Below the pieces are notes generated by a model. That model ran no database searches. It was not told the origin of the DNA and worked only from the letters and a program-made list of their open reading frames with translations. A DNA stretch of 64,000 nucleotides from positions 47,417,774-47,481,773 of the forward strand of contig JAPTYO010000001.1 of NCBI GenBank assembly GCA_036873135.1. Reading direction: 5' to 3'. This stretch comes from Clarkia xantiana subsp. parviflora (taxonomy: Eukaryota; Streptophyta; Magnoliopsida; Myrtales; Onagraceae). Below are positions 9,617-23,095 of the stretch, one piece after another (position 1 is the first letter of the stretch; each line of letters opens with the position of its first letter). The position numbers were made by a program, and so were the translations under genes.

Positions 9617-12600
9617 CTAGGAGTTGAGCTTGAGCAGGAGGAAGCTGCAGTTTGGATTTGAAAAGTTTCCAATCATCTTCATCATTTAACTGGATTTGGT
9701 GTGTGATAGCATAAGGAGCTACATGAGTGCTCCGTGTGGTTATGAGTATCCTATTTTGACGCATATCAATGCTAAGTTAAGCATTCAGTATAAAATCTCA
9801 TTCACTTGTGTTGCTAAGAAAAGCATTCAGTAGAAAATCATATTTAGATATTTACTGCAAACATCATACAAACGGTGCTTAATATGATAGTGTGATGATA
9901 CCTACAATTTCATATTTCTTCATTCTCATTTAGAGAGTGGTGTCATGAATCATCATCTATATATACTATGAATGTACAATATACTTTTGCTTAGAGTATG
10001 GTTTGGAACTTTGAAAGCCCTAGCTCAGTGTACTACGACTATACAAGTGATTATCCTGGGTGTATCATACTTTCCCTTGATATCGTTTTGACGAATGAAG
10101 TAATGAATGTTACCATGGATTAGTCGGATGATTATACAAATTAATCTATTTTGCAGATTTGGATAGCATATATTAAAGAGAAGCTGGATGCTACATTGCA
10201 GACTAATAGGTGGCTCTTCATTACCAGTTGAAGTAATTATATCTGTCTTAAGAAGTGATAATAGCTCTGCCCTACTAACTTAGTTTACTAAATACAATTG
10301 AAAGACTCTTTCATTCTAAGTTTGATAGCCTTTAATTAGTAGGTTTAGTTGTAGAAAAAAAGTGATTAGTCAAATAGAGAATTAGAGATTCCTATATCAT
10401 CATCACTGTCAAAGACATCATTGTTACAGCCTCTTCATGATGAAGCTGACTTGAATCCCAACACATGTTCACTAAGCAACAATATACTTGAATTCAGCAA
10501 GCTTTATAAAGATAGATTTTGCAATATATCAAACAAATAGAGTAAATCCCAAGATTCTTAAATGTTCATTGCTTATTTATTTCGAAATTCTCGGTTAAAC
10601 AACAACCAACTTGAAACAAAATTTAAACCTTTTACATATGTAAATGTGTACTGTTTCAGTTAAAAAAAAATTGTGACTTGGTTGGTTATTGAGAATTTAA
10701 GATTTTGTAGTGTGTTGTTTGTTATATAAATTAAAGTTCTTGAAAATCCTATTAACAATTAAATACAGTTTAGAATGTTTTTTTTCACATATTACAAACA
10801 AAATATTTTCTAAATTTTTAAATAAAAGAAGTATGAGCATCATATTATCTGTTTGGAGTATTTCATTCACACTTTACAATTTTTTTTTATTATTTTATAA
10901 AATATTAAACTAGATAGTTTTTTTAATTTTCCTTCACTCAATCATGCAGATTATTGCATATTCAATAAATTATAATAATACAATAAATAGCCTAAGTGAT
11001 TAAAAAAAAAAATCACCTAAAATCACTCCACTTTTACAGATTTGGGTACAGTGTAATCACAATTCACAAGCCTAGCTGAAGCCCACAACAGCTGGATACA
11101 AGTACAACCCTTCTTCCTTCATATGATCCAACAATTCATATATATATATAAAATAAACATACTGCTAATCAATGTATGTATGTAATATGTATATCCTTCT
11201 TTATTTGGCTAATACCTACCCACCAACCATGGTCGGAAATCATGAATCACTCAAGTTTAGACATGGCAAAAAAAACATAGTTAGAAATACAGCGGTGGAT
11301 GCAATTTTATGAGTGTTCTTTGGCAGTCGATATTATTGTCGGTCGACCAATTTAAATTATGCCGTATGAAAAAAAATGCACTAAAGTTAGAAAGCACCGC
11401 CGACATGCCATGTGAGCTTCATTTTATTTTCTTTATTTATTATCTCCCTAGCTATATCTTCTACTGTTGAACCAATATATCTGATTGCAACCTTTTCCTA
11501 AAACGCGTTTACTTAATTTATTTTAGTTTTCCACATATTGTCGGAGCTCCGTCAGGTCAGGAGTATAATATTAACACTCCATATCCTACATGCTCTACGC
11601 TAATTGTTAACTATAAACATTTTTTTCATTCTTAAAGTTTTAACAGAGTTTAAATCCATAGTATCTTGTTAAATGATGAAATAATGAATAGCTATATCAC
11701 ATTTTCATAACTATCTATTTAGTTGTGCTAAAAAGCCTTGCTACAAAACAACAATTATATATTAAATTATTTATATATATAGTTAATTGACAAATCATCA
11801 TCAAATAAACATGCATTCACCACAGTGTTGCATTATTCAGAATAGTGGAATTTAATAAGTCAGGAAAATGGGTTAAAAGCAAAATAAGTAAGAAGATAAA
11901 GCCGTGTAAATTGTAAAAAAAGACATGCAATCATTTTGCATTCAACTACTGTCGTTTATTTGGCCAGAGAAAATGTTGATTAGAGAGAGAGTGACAGTAA
12001 AGCTCTACTCATTGATTTGGCACCAAACTTGTGTCTCAAGCAAATACCATATATTATCACCATTCGTGCAATCCCGGACCGGACGTTTAAATTAGGGGTA
12101 CGTACGTGTAAATTATTATTTTTGCAAAGATTTAAAATGTATTATTTTTTTGAGAGAATTATATAAAACATATAATATATTCGGAAAAAATGGATTTCAG
12201 TACTATTATATTTTAAAATGTATAAAATATTTCAAAACGATAATAATCGGTACTTAATTTAATTATCTGTTCAAAATTGTCGTTAAATATATTTCAAATA
12301 TACAAAATTAACTTAATACATTTCAAGGCATCACAACTAAGCACTAATGATTCACATAAAAGTTACAATTGAGTAAAATCAGACTGGAACCGACTATGGA
12401 TTAATTTTGAGTCTCAATCGAGACGGGATACTATATAACACTAGTATAAATTATTTAGGTCCCTATTTTGATATTTAGAAATTATTTAGTTAATTTGTAA
12501 ATTTAAAATGTCTTTGACGATAATTTTAGACAATTGATTGATGAAATACTTGTTGTTTTGAAACATGATGTATATTTTAAAACATGGTGTTACCAAAACC

Positions 12601-14100
12601 ATATTTTGAAAACATATTGTATGGTTTACATCTTTTTCCTATCTTTTTTCCTCATATAAGACATTAGATTAAACTAACTACAATTCATATATAGTATAGT
12701 AACTGAGAGTTAAATAATAAAATTTACAACTATTCATAATAATGAACATAATGAATGTTCATTATGTTCATTCATAATAATACGCATTTTCCCTCACTGG
12801 ATTATTTTTCTAGTAAAGTTTAAATGTGACACAATTCTTTAAAAACATTCAAGAGAGTGTTATAAATACACATATAATGTATGTTCATTATGATGTGTAT
12901 ATATTCTTCACTTTATATAATTTTTTCTTGTATTGATTTTTCTTGTTCTTATCGACTGTGTAAACGAGCATCATATATGAAAATAAATTAATCATAAAAT
13001 TCTTTTTTGTTACTTATCTAATTTAACAACACAAACAAAATTTTATATTATATTCAAATTATTATGAACATCTTCGAAACCTAATCTATTATCCATTATC
13101 AGCTTTATTAGTTCAATTTTCTTACCGACACAGTGAGCGGAGTTAGAATCTAGTGATATATTAATTCAATTGGATATTTTCTAAGTGACACATGTACGTT
13201 TTTTCCAGCCACTGTTTTCTAATTTAATCGTAGCTCCATAATTTAGATAAAAAAAATATTGGGTATATACAAATTAAGAAAATATTTGTATCTCTTATTT
13301 AAGTCTTTACATAATAAAAAAATCTCTATATAAATAAAGTAACAAGTAATTAAAATTTTCTATTTAAATGATATATTGATACAATTTGATTGTGAAGCAT
13401 TTTAAGTTCGCCACATAAACGTTTCTATTTTGAATTAAGCGGTATATAAATATAAAATATATTAACATTAATATAATATAAAACTTACTTTGACCAACTA
13501 CATAATATAATGTCTACCTGATATAATTAGTCATAATATAAACATACATAGATATACAATATATAAAATATAAAAACTTACTAGGACTAACTACATAAAT
13601 ATTATAGATTTATAAACCTTCGTAAATATAATATATGCATATTATAAAAAATTTCCTACGACCAACTATATATATATATATATCACAATATATAAACTTG
13701 CATACATACAAAATATATATAATAAAAAAAATTACTGACTATATAAATATATAATATAAAGTCGTTAATGGTTAATATCTATCAAAATCTTGAAATTATT
13801 TTTATTTTTCAAATTTAATTTCAACAATTTTATTTTTTTTTAACAATAAACCCAATTTTTAATTAGAATTTCTTAATCACATGGTGGGCAGGGTTTAGCA
13901 TTAGTGTAGATTGAATTCATCAACACAAGTCAACAAATGCACTTAAAAAAATCAGAATCTTTTCAAAATTCTTGTTTTTTTTTTTACGACATAATTTCTT
14001 TATTCTTAATTCTTAATTACTCGTTACAGTGGAGAGTGGAGTCCATAATGCATGGACTGCAACCTCTGCTTTGTTTTTCTACTTGAGCTATTTAACGCTG
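9617..14100. other. Long AT-rich intergenic region
   Basis: No gene was recognised in about 4.5 kb. It holds A/T runs, small AT palindromes and a near-perfect inverted repeat at about 12741-12766 (12-bp stem gaacataatgaa, 2-nt loop). The final part, before 14100, precedes the SKS gene leader and may hold its promoter; no convincing core promoter motif was singled out. Confidence 0.4.
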
Positions 14101-14175
14101 ACGAACCACTCTTCATCTGCTCATCTTTCCGCTTTTAGAACACCGCAAAGCAACTCCCCTTACCCCCCAAGCAAG

Positions 14176-14337
14176 GTATGATCTCTTACACTAATTCTTC
14201 AGATCTTCATTTGTTCTTCAACAAGAATCACACTGTTTCTTGAATTTTGGTTCATCAAGACTCCGCATTGTTCAAGATTAGGTCAAAAAATGACGGCTTT
14301 AGCTGAACCGACCTCTCTTTCGTCTGTCATTTTGCAG
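14176..14337 (+). other. Intron in the 5' leader of the SKS gene
   Basis: The sequence gcaag|gtatgatc at 14175/14176 and tttgcag|atccaatgg at 14337/14338 form a GT-AG intron that ends five bases before the SKS start codon. Leader introns of this kind often raise expression in plants. The upstream untranslated exon would end at 14175; its start is not determined. Confidence 0.6.
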
Positions 14338-14342
14338 ATCCA

Positions 14343-17300
14343 ATGGAAAAGGCGGTGCTTTTCCGTTTGATATGTGCTGTTCTAGCCGTATGCTCTGTTT
14401 CTGTGGTTGTAGCAGAAGACGATTATAAATTTTACACTTGGACTGTCACTTATGGCACTGCGTCTCCACTGGGTGTTCCTCAGCAGGTGAGTTTAGCTGT
14501 CTGATTATGATTTGAGCCATTTTAGTTCAAGAAGAACGTTCTGGACGTCTGAAGTTCTGTCTTTTACACTGTGAAGGTGATTCTCATCAATGGTCAATTT
14601 CCTGGACCGAAGCTTGTGACTGTCACAAATGAAAACATAGTTCTCAACTTAATCAACAACCTGGACCAGCCTTTTCTTTTGACATGGTGAGTTTTTTTTT
14701 TTTCCATTTTTTTTTGTGCCGTCCTTGATATTTGCTTCTATTGTAGTTGGTGGAGTAGGTGCAGCATTGAATTTTAAATTTAATGCTACAGGTAGATTTG
14801 TTTTAGTTTATGTCATTTTCACATGCTACCTTAAGAGATAGATTCACCAAATCAAGATTATCTTTGCTTATTATTATATTTGATTGATAACTAGACAGAT
14901 CTGCCTTGTAATTGTGATCTTTGTTAAATTTGATTCTGTCAGAATGAATTCTGAATGTCCGTGGCTTCATATTATTCAATTGCTGTAGCAAAAAAATTAG
15001 TGACTTTGGATCTTGTATTGTCACATTAATATCGAACTTCAACTGTTCGATGAATTGCTCATTTTGCAGCTTCAGTAATATATCATTCTCAATATTTGTT
15101 TGTAATCAGGAATGGAATCAAACAACGGAAAAATTCATGGCAAGATGGAGTGTTGGGCACCAATTGTCCAATCCCACCAAATTCAAACTACACTTATATT
15201 TTCCAACTCAAAGATCAGATTGGATCATTCACATATTTCCCGTCGATCGGGATGCAGAAAGCTGCAGGAGGGTTCGGGTCAATCAATATCAATCAAAGAT
15301 CGGTGATCCGTGTGCCTTATCAAATTCCTGACGGAGAGTTTACTCTACTTGTTGGTGATTGGTACAAGACCAGCCATAAGGTGAGGTTCATTCTTTCTTA
15401 CAGTACAATATGCTGATGCTGAATAGCTTGTGGCTGTATCTTTCTCATTCTGCATTTGCCTTTTCTTATAGAATCTAGAAATTGCTCTTGATTCGGGCAA
15501 ATCTCTGCCCTTCCTGATGGAGTTCTTATTAATGGCCAGTCTCATGCTACCTTTACTGGTGACCAAGGTCAGTGCCAATCTCTAAGTATTTTTTAACTGG
15601 AAATGTAAAGCATTGGACTAAGCACAAGAACTTTCTATTCTTCCCTAAATAGGAAGGCACCACACAGTACAAACTCATGCTACAAAGTGAGAAATTTAGA
15701 GTGAAACTCATTGTACGTAGTGAAAAATATTACATTTTCATGAAAATAGTGATTGAGCGAGATAGTTGAAATGAAAAAAGTTATATTTTCACAAGAAGTT
15801 TCATTTTTAGGTACCAGTATGTAGCATTTTCTCATAATGGGTAATTTTGTCGACTCTTGATTTTGGCTTTTTAGGTGACTCCGTACAAAAAATATATTCA
15901 ATTTAAAATCTAAATTTGTTCCTATGAGTAATTTAAAAAAAATTATAACAACGACAAGAATGATGGATTTCTTTTGTTTCATCTTCCAGGTAAAACTTAC
16001 AAGTTCAGAGTATCAAACGTGGGGCTCTCAAGCTCGTTGAACTTCCAAATCCAAGGTCACAAATTGAAGCTTGTTGAGGTTGAAGGATCACATACGCTTC
16101 AGAACACGTATCGCTCACTCGATGTCCATGTGGGTCAGTCTGTTAATGTCTTAGTGACCCTGGATCAACCATCAAAGGACTACTACATTGTGGTGTCCAC
16201 CCGGTTCACCAAGACCATTTTAACTGCAACTGGAGTCCTCCACTACTCCAATTCACAAACTTCAGTTGCTGGGCCTTTGCCCGCGGGTCCCCCATTACAA
16301 TTTGACTGGTCCCTTGAGCAAGCAAGGTCCTATAGGTATGTTGAAAGCAGGACATGTTCATAAGTAGTGATAACTGAATCAAGTTTTCCTCTACAATGTT
16401 AGTTTCTTGTTGCACAAGCTTCATTTAGGGACACTCTCAAGATTGATATTCTTACTGAGTTTTGTGTGGCATGTCGATCTTAATCTCTTCTCGATGATCA
16501 TTTTCTTTCCAGATGGAATCTAACAGCAAATGCAGCAAGACCCAACCCTCAAGGATCTTTCCACTACGGAACGATCACGCCTTCAAAAACCTTCATTTTG
16601 GCCAATTCTGCTCCAATTATAAATGGGACGCAGCGTTATGCAGTTAATGGCGTGTCCTACATTAATCCCGACACTCCACTTAAGCTTGCAGATTACTACA
16701 ACATCCCTGGAGTCTTCAGCACGAGCACCCTCAAGGCCACCCCTTCTGGTGTTTCACCTTCCCTTGCCACATCTGCTCTCCCAACCAATCTGCATGATTT
16801 CATAGAGGTTGTTTTCCAGAACAACGAAGACGCCATGCAATCATGGCATCTTGATGGATACGACTTTTGGGTCGTTGGGTATGTTGAAATTTTTCTTTTT
16901 GCTTCAAAAAAGCTTGTCAGGTTTTCTTTCGGTTAAAGATTCTAATGATATGTTTTCTGTAAAAACAGGTTTGGTTCTGGGCAGTGGACTACAAGCAGCA
17001 GACAGAGCTACAATTTGGTCGATACTCTTACTCGACATACTACTCAGGTAAAAAAAATCAACCCAATAACGTAATAAGATTCTTCATCTTTTGTTTGTTC
17101 ACTATAGATTGAAGGGTTAATAACTAAAAAAGTGTCTAAGGTTTACCTTATGTTAAAATTAGGTGTCTGAAGTTTGAAATGTTGAAATGGACTGTCCCAA
17201 GTTTCATTTTTGTTGAAATCTGGTGTCTTTGTGCGTCTTTTCATCTTCATTTCATCATTTTCATCAACCCACCAACCCACTCATAATCCATCACTCTTTA

Positions 17301-18227
17301 ATTTTTACAAAATCGTCAAATTTTACCTAAAAATTGAACATTAAAAAAAAAGTTTCTAGAAGAGTGGTGTAGAGTCATTTTCCAAGAACAATAGAGCGAG
17401 ATTTACTTGCCCGGATGTGACCAACTTTTTAGTTGATGGTCTCGGCAAGATGACGAGAAGGGAGTGTGTATGAGAGCTCGAATTTAACATACGGTTTCGT
17501 CGGAATTGACTTCTCTAAAGTAATCACACCGAGACACCAGATTTTAGCAAAAATGAAACTTGGGACAGTCCATTTTAACATTTCAAACTTCAAACACTTA
17601 ATTTTAACATAGGGTAAACCTTGGACAGTTTTTTAGTTATTAACCCTAGATTGAATAATAACACATAGCATAAGCTGCATCATTGCTTACTGCTTAGTCT
17701 TGAGGAATATTTGGCAATCAAGTTGTTGTCTTTGTTTTGCTAATGTTTCTCACAAAGTATTAAACTTGGTGGGAATTCTTGTGAAAAAGTAAAAACTTTC
17801 CATTTTTAGGGGAAAACGTAATTCGCTGATACAATTCATATTTTCTTGAATTTGCTACAATGTGCTTAGTTTTACATGTTGTAGCAGTGCTCATGTGTAA
17901 GTTTGATTCCAAAAGAAAGGCTAGTTGAGTTTCACTATAAACAAAACAAAATCATTTTGTTCTTGGAATAGAACTTCAAAAATATATTCATCATTGAAGG
18001 TTTCTATCTTCTTTTTTGTTTTGTAGGTATACCCAAAATCTTGGACAAGTATTTACGTGTCGTTAGACAACCAAGGAATGTGGAACTTGAGGTCTGCAAT
18101 ATGGGATAGACAGTACCTCGGACAGCAACTGTACCTCCGTGTCTGGAACCCTATCCAAAGTCTTTCAAACGAATACAACATCCCCACGAATGCTCTGCAC
18201 TGTGGCAAAGCCGTGAAACGCGGTTAG
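14343..18227 (+). CDS. SKU5-similar (SKS) multicopper-oxidase-like protein, frameshift in exon 4
   Basis: A secreted cell-wall protein of the ascorbate-oxidase-homolog group (pollen NTP303/BP10 type). Exons: 14343-14486, 14577-14686, 15110-15380, 15472-15567, 15990-16335, 16513-16878, 16969-17047, 18027-18227, all GT-AG. The product would be about 537 residues, the family's length. Residues 1-24 are a signal peptide (FRLICAVLAVCSVSVVVA). Cupredoxin blocks follow: YTWTVTYGTASPLGVPQQ, INGQFPGP, RKNSWQDGVLGTNCPIPP, GSFTYFPSIGMQKAAGGFG, LVGDWY, KTYKFRVSNVG, EGSHTLQNTY, LKLADYYNIPGVF, SWHLDGYDFWVVG. The copper-binding HWHG and HSH motifs of true oxidases are replaced (LTWNG, TYFPS), as in SKS proteins, so oxidase activity is unlikely. 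Exon 4 lacks one base near 15511-15515: LDSGKSLPF should run into PDGVLING, but the frame shifts by one. Exons 5-8 fit only the shifted frame. Either a recent null allele or a sequence error. Confidence 0.92.
17114..17646. mobile_element. Mutator-like MITE in SKS intron 7, 533 bp
   Basis: Terminal inverted repeats of over 100 bp begin gggttaataactaaaaaa and end ttttttagttattaaccc. An exact 9-bp duplication, tagattgaa, flanks it at 17105-17113 and 17647-17655. A 9-bp duplication with long inverted repeats is diagnostic of Mutator-like elements. The arms share ggtgtctgaagttt and nearby sequence with the element at 54711-55690, so both belong to one family. It lies wholly inside the intron and leaves the splice sites untouched. 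Confidence 0.93.
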
Positions 18228-18884
18228 GAGTTACTTCATTATCAAGTCATGAAGGTATGACTGATTAGGAAACAGGCATAGTAAAGTTATTTCATTTGGT
18301 GTTGTATGTGTTGTTGAGTGAGAGAGTAGATTTAATTCCTAGTTGATGAGGCTGAGTACTGTTTCTTAGTTGTAGTATACAAATGCTGTCAAATGTTCTA
18401 AAGCCGGTCCTTGTATGTGTTTTGTGGTAAGATCTGGGTTCAAGCGAGTCGATAGGGAATAGTGATATTGCTTTTACTAAGATGGTCCATTCAAAGTTAT
18501 ATCTTACATTATATTGTTATTTGATTGAAAGTTGGAAGTCTTAGGGGCTAAGCAAGTATTATAAACTTGGCTATGAAGGAAGTGCTTTGCATTCATGAAG
18601 CTATCTACTTTATCACTTTTACTTTTTGAAATTTAGGAAATTAAGTATATATATTATACAGATAAAGAAAGCTGAGTTGGCGAATATTGAGAATCAAACA
18701 ATTGAAATTTGAAAGAATTGTCTGTGGAGTAGTATGTTGGTACAACTCTCTCTTAAGTACATTGAATGTTCTGGCTGCGAGCACCAAAATATATAGCGGG
18801 GAAAACAGTTGTACTGACAGCAAAGAAAAAAAAAGTCGAAAATATTAAGATGTTGGAATTGGAACTGTTTTGTTTTCCTTATAA
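18228..18884. other. 3' flank of the SKS gene
   Basis: Probable 3' untranslated region followed by spacer. No separate gene was recognised. Confidence 0.4.
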
Positions 18885-18893
18885 TTGAAAGCA

Positions 18894-21361
18894 GAGATTT
18901 AAACCAAATTACAGTCCAAAACGAATTGGTATTTTCATTAAATTTTGTGACAAATTGGTACCCGAGTTAATTTGGGTGTTGCACCGTTATAATTTCTGGT
19001 TAAAACTAACAGAATTCCATTTTTGGCGCATGAAAAGACCAAAATACACTTATTGCAGAATAGCTACATAATAGCAATTCAAAACTTTGGAACCCAATAT
19101 CTCACACATTTCTTCTTCTTTTTGGACGATTTTTTTTTTGAAACCGCATAAATTTCCGAGATCTATGCAACCCAAATAGCTGTAAAGTGATTTGCCCAGT
19201 TTTTTTTTTTTTTTTTAAATAAACACCGTTTTCTATGTTAATTCATTCTTTTTTATATCAAATTTCATCGCATTCTAACACTTATCACCGTTGATCACCC
19301 ACTTTTTTTACTAATTGGATTTCAATACTACAATCAAACTGTTGCTCTTGGATTCCAACACTTCTGTTTAAGAACCAAATCGATGTTATACATTTTATTT
19401 TATCTAAAATAAAAAAAAAACGAAAGTCTGTCGAATTAATTATTATGTAATCTATAACTTACTGTAACTTTTCTTGATGTCTCCAATAAACTATACTGCT
19501 GTGTCTCTAAATCAATAACGTCACTGCAAGAGAACATATGGATCTTAGCATGATAATATACCAATTTTTTTGTTTATATATTTTGTGGCCATGCTGAAAA
19601 ATTGACCAGTCTGCAGGTCTTCGATTTAAAAGCTTGTCCAGCATAAAATTGCAAATGGAAGCAGTTTCTGACAATAACTCAAAAGAAAATTTACTGGTTG
19701 TCTCAAGCCACATAATGGTAATTATTCTTTGTGTGGTTCTGTTAATGACAGTTCATCTTATTTTCTCACATTATGATCATCCGTCGGGATACTGAGAGTA
19801 TCAATTTCCATGTGTAGATTAAATGAGAAAATAAACTATTTCTTCTTGGTATCCATTCTAAAAGTTCTTCCAATACCCTTAACAATATTTTTCCTATTAT
19901 TCTATATCAAGTATGAAACATCTTTATCTATCTAAGATCCATATGTTCTCTTACAGTGACGTTTATTGATTTAGAGACACACCAATATAGTTTATTGGAG
20001 ACATCAAGAAAAATTCCAGTAAGTTATAGATTGCATAACAATTAATTCGACAGACTTTCATTTTTTGTTTTCTTTTGGATGAAAGGTACAACACCAATTT
20101 GGTTCTTAAATAGAAGTGTTGGAATCTATGAGCAACGATTTGATTGTAGTATTGGAATCCAATTAGCAAAAAAAGTGGGTGATAAGTGTTTGAATGCGGT
20201 GAAGTTTGATACAAAAAAAAGAATGAATTAACATGGAAAACTATAGGGTTAAGAACCTATGAAAGGTCTGAACTATCACCCATGTTAACGGGAGAGGTCT
20301 GAAATTTAAAAAGTTAATAACGGAGGTCTGAAATTTCAGTTTTGTTGATAACAGCGGTCTCCGTTAGTTTTTTCCATTAAAACTAACGGAAGTTGGTCAC
20401 ATGCTTGGCATGTGAACGGAAATAAAATAAATTTCCAAAAATGCCATTCTATCAAGTGTGCCCTTCACATGCTTGAAGTGAAAAGACCAAAATGCCCTTG
20501 AAGCCACGACGACTCCACCAACCTAGCTTCGGCGACCACCAACCATACTCCGGCGACCACCACCGTACTCCGGCGACCACCACCAAAGCTCTGATTGGGC
20601 CCAAATCGGAGCCACCGACCGGGGCCACAAAGCTCCGATCGGAGTTTTTTGGCTCCGATCGGAGCTTTTTTTGCTCCGATCGGAGCTTATTTGCTGAGGT
20701 GGTGGCCGGAGTCGGGTCGCCGGAGCCGAGGTGGTGGTCGCCGGAGTTGGGTGGCGGTGGCCGGAGTTGGGTAGTTTTAATTTGACTTTAGGGGTAAAAT
20801 TGTCATTTCACATTTACTTACATAAGATATTAAATAAAACAAAATATTAAAGGGGCAAAAATGTCATTTCACACAATTTTGTTAAATTTAACCCTAAAAA
20901 TGGACGGAAAACCTCAAATCAACAAAATTGAAATTTCAGACCTCCGTTATTAACTTTTTAAATTTCAGACATCTCCCGTTAACATGAGTGATAGTTCAGA
21001 CCTTTCATAGGTTCTTAACCCAAAACTATATTTATTGAAAAAAAACTGGGAATATCACTTTACGGCTATTTGGGTTGCACAGATCTAGAAAAGTTATGCG
21101 GTTTCAAAAAAAAATTTCGTCAAAAAAGATGAAGAAATGAGTGAGATATTGGGTTCCAAAGTTTTGAGTTGCTATTATGTAGCTATTCTGCAATAAGAGT
21201 ATTTTGGTCTTTTCATGCGCAAAAAATGGGATTCCGTTAGTTTTAACCTGAAATTCTAACGGTGCAACACGTTAATCTGGGTACCAATTTGTCACAAAAT
21301 TTAGTGGAGGTACCAATTCATTTTGGGATGTTAACCCAGGTGCCAATTTGGTTTAAATCCC
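18894..21361. mobile_element. Large foldback element (2.47 kb) with a nested MULE MITE
   Basis: The left arm (about 18894-19560) is repeated inverted in the right arm (about 19920-20236 continuing at 21031-21361). The right arm is interrupted by the MITE at 20246-21021. The ends are gagatttaaacc and ggtttaaatccc. The flanks ttgaaagca (18885-18893) and ttaaaagca (21362-21370) match at 8 of 9 positions, suggesting an old 9-bp MULE-type duplication. The unpaired centre at 19560-19920 holds a 68-codon minus-strand frame (19713-19507), which could be captured sequence; I do not recognise it. Confidence 0.8.
20246..21021. mobile_element. Mutator-like MITE nested in the foldback element, 776 bp
   Basis: Inverted repeats of about 200 bp begin gggttaagaacctatgaaag and end with its complement. 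An exact 9-bp duplication, aaaactata, flanks it at 20237-20245 and 21022-21030. The interior (20490-20780) is GC-rich, with direct repeats of ccggcgaccacc type and three copies of the palindrome gctccgatcggagc. No transposase is encoded. Confidence 0.93.
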
Positions 21362-21397
21362 TTAAAAGCAAATCGGGGTACAAGACAAGAGTACTTA

Positions 21398-21758
21398 GAA
21401 CATCCACAATGCACAATCTCAACTCTCATCTTACTTTGTGCAACATAGGTGCCAATTAATAAAATTGTCTAGGAGTTGTCCATGACTACTCAAATGGAGT
21501 CTACCATATTCAACCCCAAATTGGCCCTACATGATATTTTATATTAATAAAATTAACACTTAATAAAAAGACTATTAACTATAAAAGATGATGATAGATA
21601 AAATAAAATATGGATATATTAATGATGACATGTGAGATAGTGAATCCCTCATTGGTGGGATTAGACAATAAATTTCGGTCATCTCCTATGCAAAATGACA
21701 TGACAACATACCACATGGAGGAGTTGTCTTTCACATTTATGTTGCATTGTGGATGCTC
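21398..21758. mobile_element. Tourist-like MITE, 361 bp
   Basis: Terminal repeats are gaacatccacaatgcac and its near-complement ending gcattgtggatgctc. A 3-bp duplication, tta, lies at 21395-21397 and 21759-21761. This is the PIF/Harbinger (Tourist) pattern. Related termini (gagcatccacagtgg) bound the element at 55082. Confidence 0.8.
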
Positions 21759-21770
21759 TTAGCAACAATG

Positions 21771-22121
21771 TTATCACGATCGTACCCGAACTGGCTAGGG
21801 TCTAGTTTTCGATTCGGCCGATCGGACCTGGTTTGACTACAATTAGATCGGCGGTTCACTTATTATTCTACAAATTAATATTTTGCAACTTAGCCTAATT
21901 ACTTTAAGTAAAATAAGAAAAGTTGAGTATTTGCAAAAGAAAACTCAATGTTGACCAAAAAAAAACGCAATATATTAATAAAAAGTTTAATGATGATTCA
22001 CCCTAATTTTCCTCTTTCTTTCAGATTTTTTGGCCCTTTTTTTAGACTGGTGACCCAAGCGACTGAACCAACTAGAGGTTCGGTTTCCGATCGGACCGCC
22101 AATCCGGATTGATAACATTCC
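21771..22121. mobile_element. Possible MITE-like foldback
   Basis: The ends aatgttatcacgatcg and ccggattgataacatt are imperfect inverted copies, and more partial pairing occurs just inside (gaccgatcgg-like blocks at both sides). I found no convincing target duplication, so it remains tentative. Confidence 0.4.
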
Positions 22122-23095
22122 TTAAAAGGCTCATTGCCTATATTGTTCTAGTAGGATATGAGGTGCATGGCCTCTCGCTTAACGAATAAACATGTAAATA
22201 CCATTAACACTAATTCATGATTTAGTTGGCAAGAGTAATTACTTTTATATGATTTGATTATAAAATTTTAGATTCGAAATTTATTAATGAGTCACCTCAC
22301 GATGACTTGATTGAAATATCAGATTTGACAAGTACTGCATCATTAGGTATAAAATAAGACTACTATAACTTTCAGACCGTGATCAAGAGAGTCCGAGTAC
22401 GTATGTGCTTCAAAAATAAATTGTTCCACATATTTTTGCTAAAAAAATGATGATGGAAAGAAAATAAATTGTGCAAGTTCATGAAAGGCGTAAGCCCATG
22501 TTTTTGCGGTACTCAAAATTGGGCTCAAGAGACCTTTATCAGATTAATTAGACAACTGGGCCGTGCTAGAAAAGTCAGGCCCAGAACTGAAAATATTGAA
22601 ATTCCAACTTAAACAATTCTAAAATCCTCAATTATAAGTCGTTAAGGTTAAATCTAAACATTGTTAAATGATATTTGACCAATCGCACAAATTACTAGCT
22701 GAATAACATTTTTCCATCTCGATTTTCACTTAAATGTTGCTACTCCGCTAGAATTTTAATATTTTTTGAATGGAATATATATTGGACACTTGATGAAGAA
22801 AATAGCTAATAATTTGTTCGTTTATCTAAATAAACCTAACAGTATGTTCGACTACTCAAAAGTCTCAAACTTTTAATTAACTATTTGTTCGACTGCCCAA
22901 AAATTAGTTAACAATTTGACATATTTTAATTATTAAACCAAAGACCCTAAATTTGAAGTTGAAGGGAAGGCTGAAAAGTTAAAACTTGTATTATTTATTA
23001 TATATAAAAATAAGCAATTAATTTAAAATTTTGCTGCCTGCAACAGTGGGATTCAGATCACATGTAACATTGTTTCTATCTCAAATTGTACTTCG

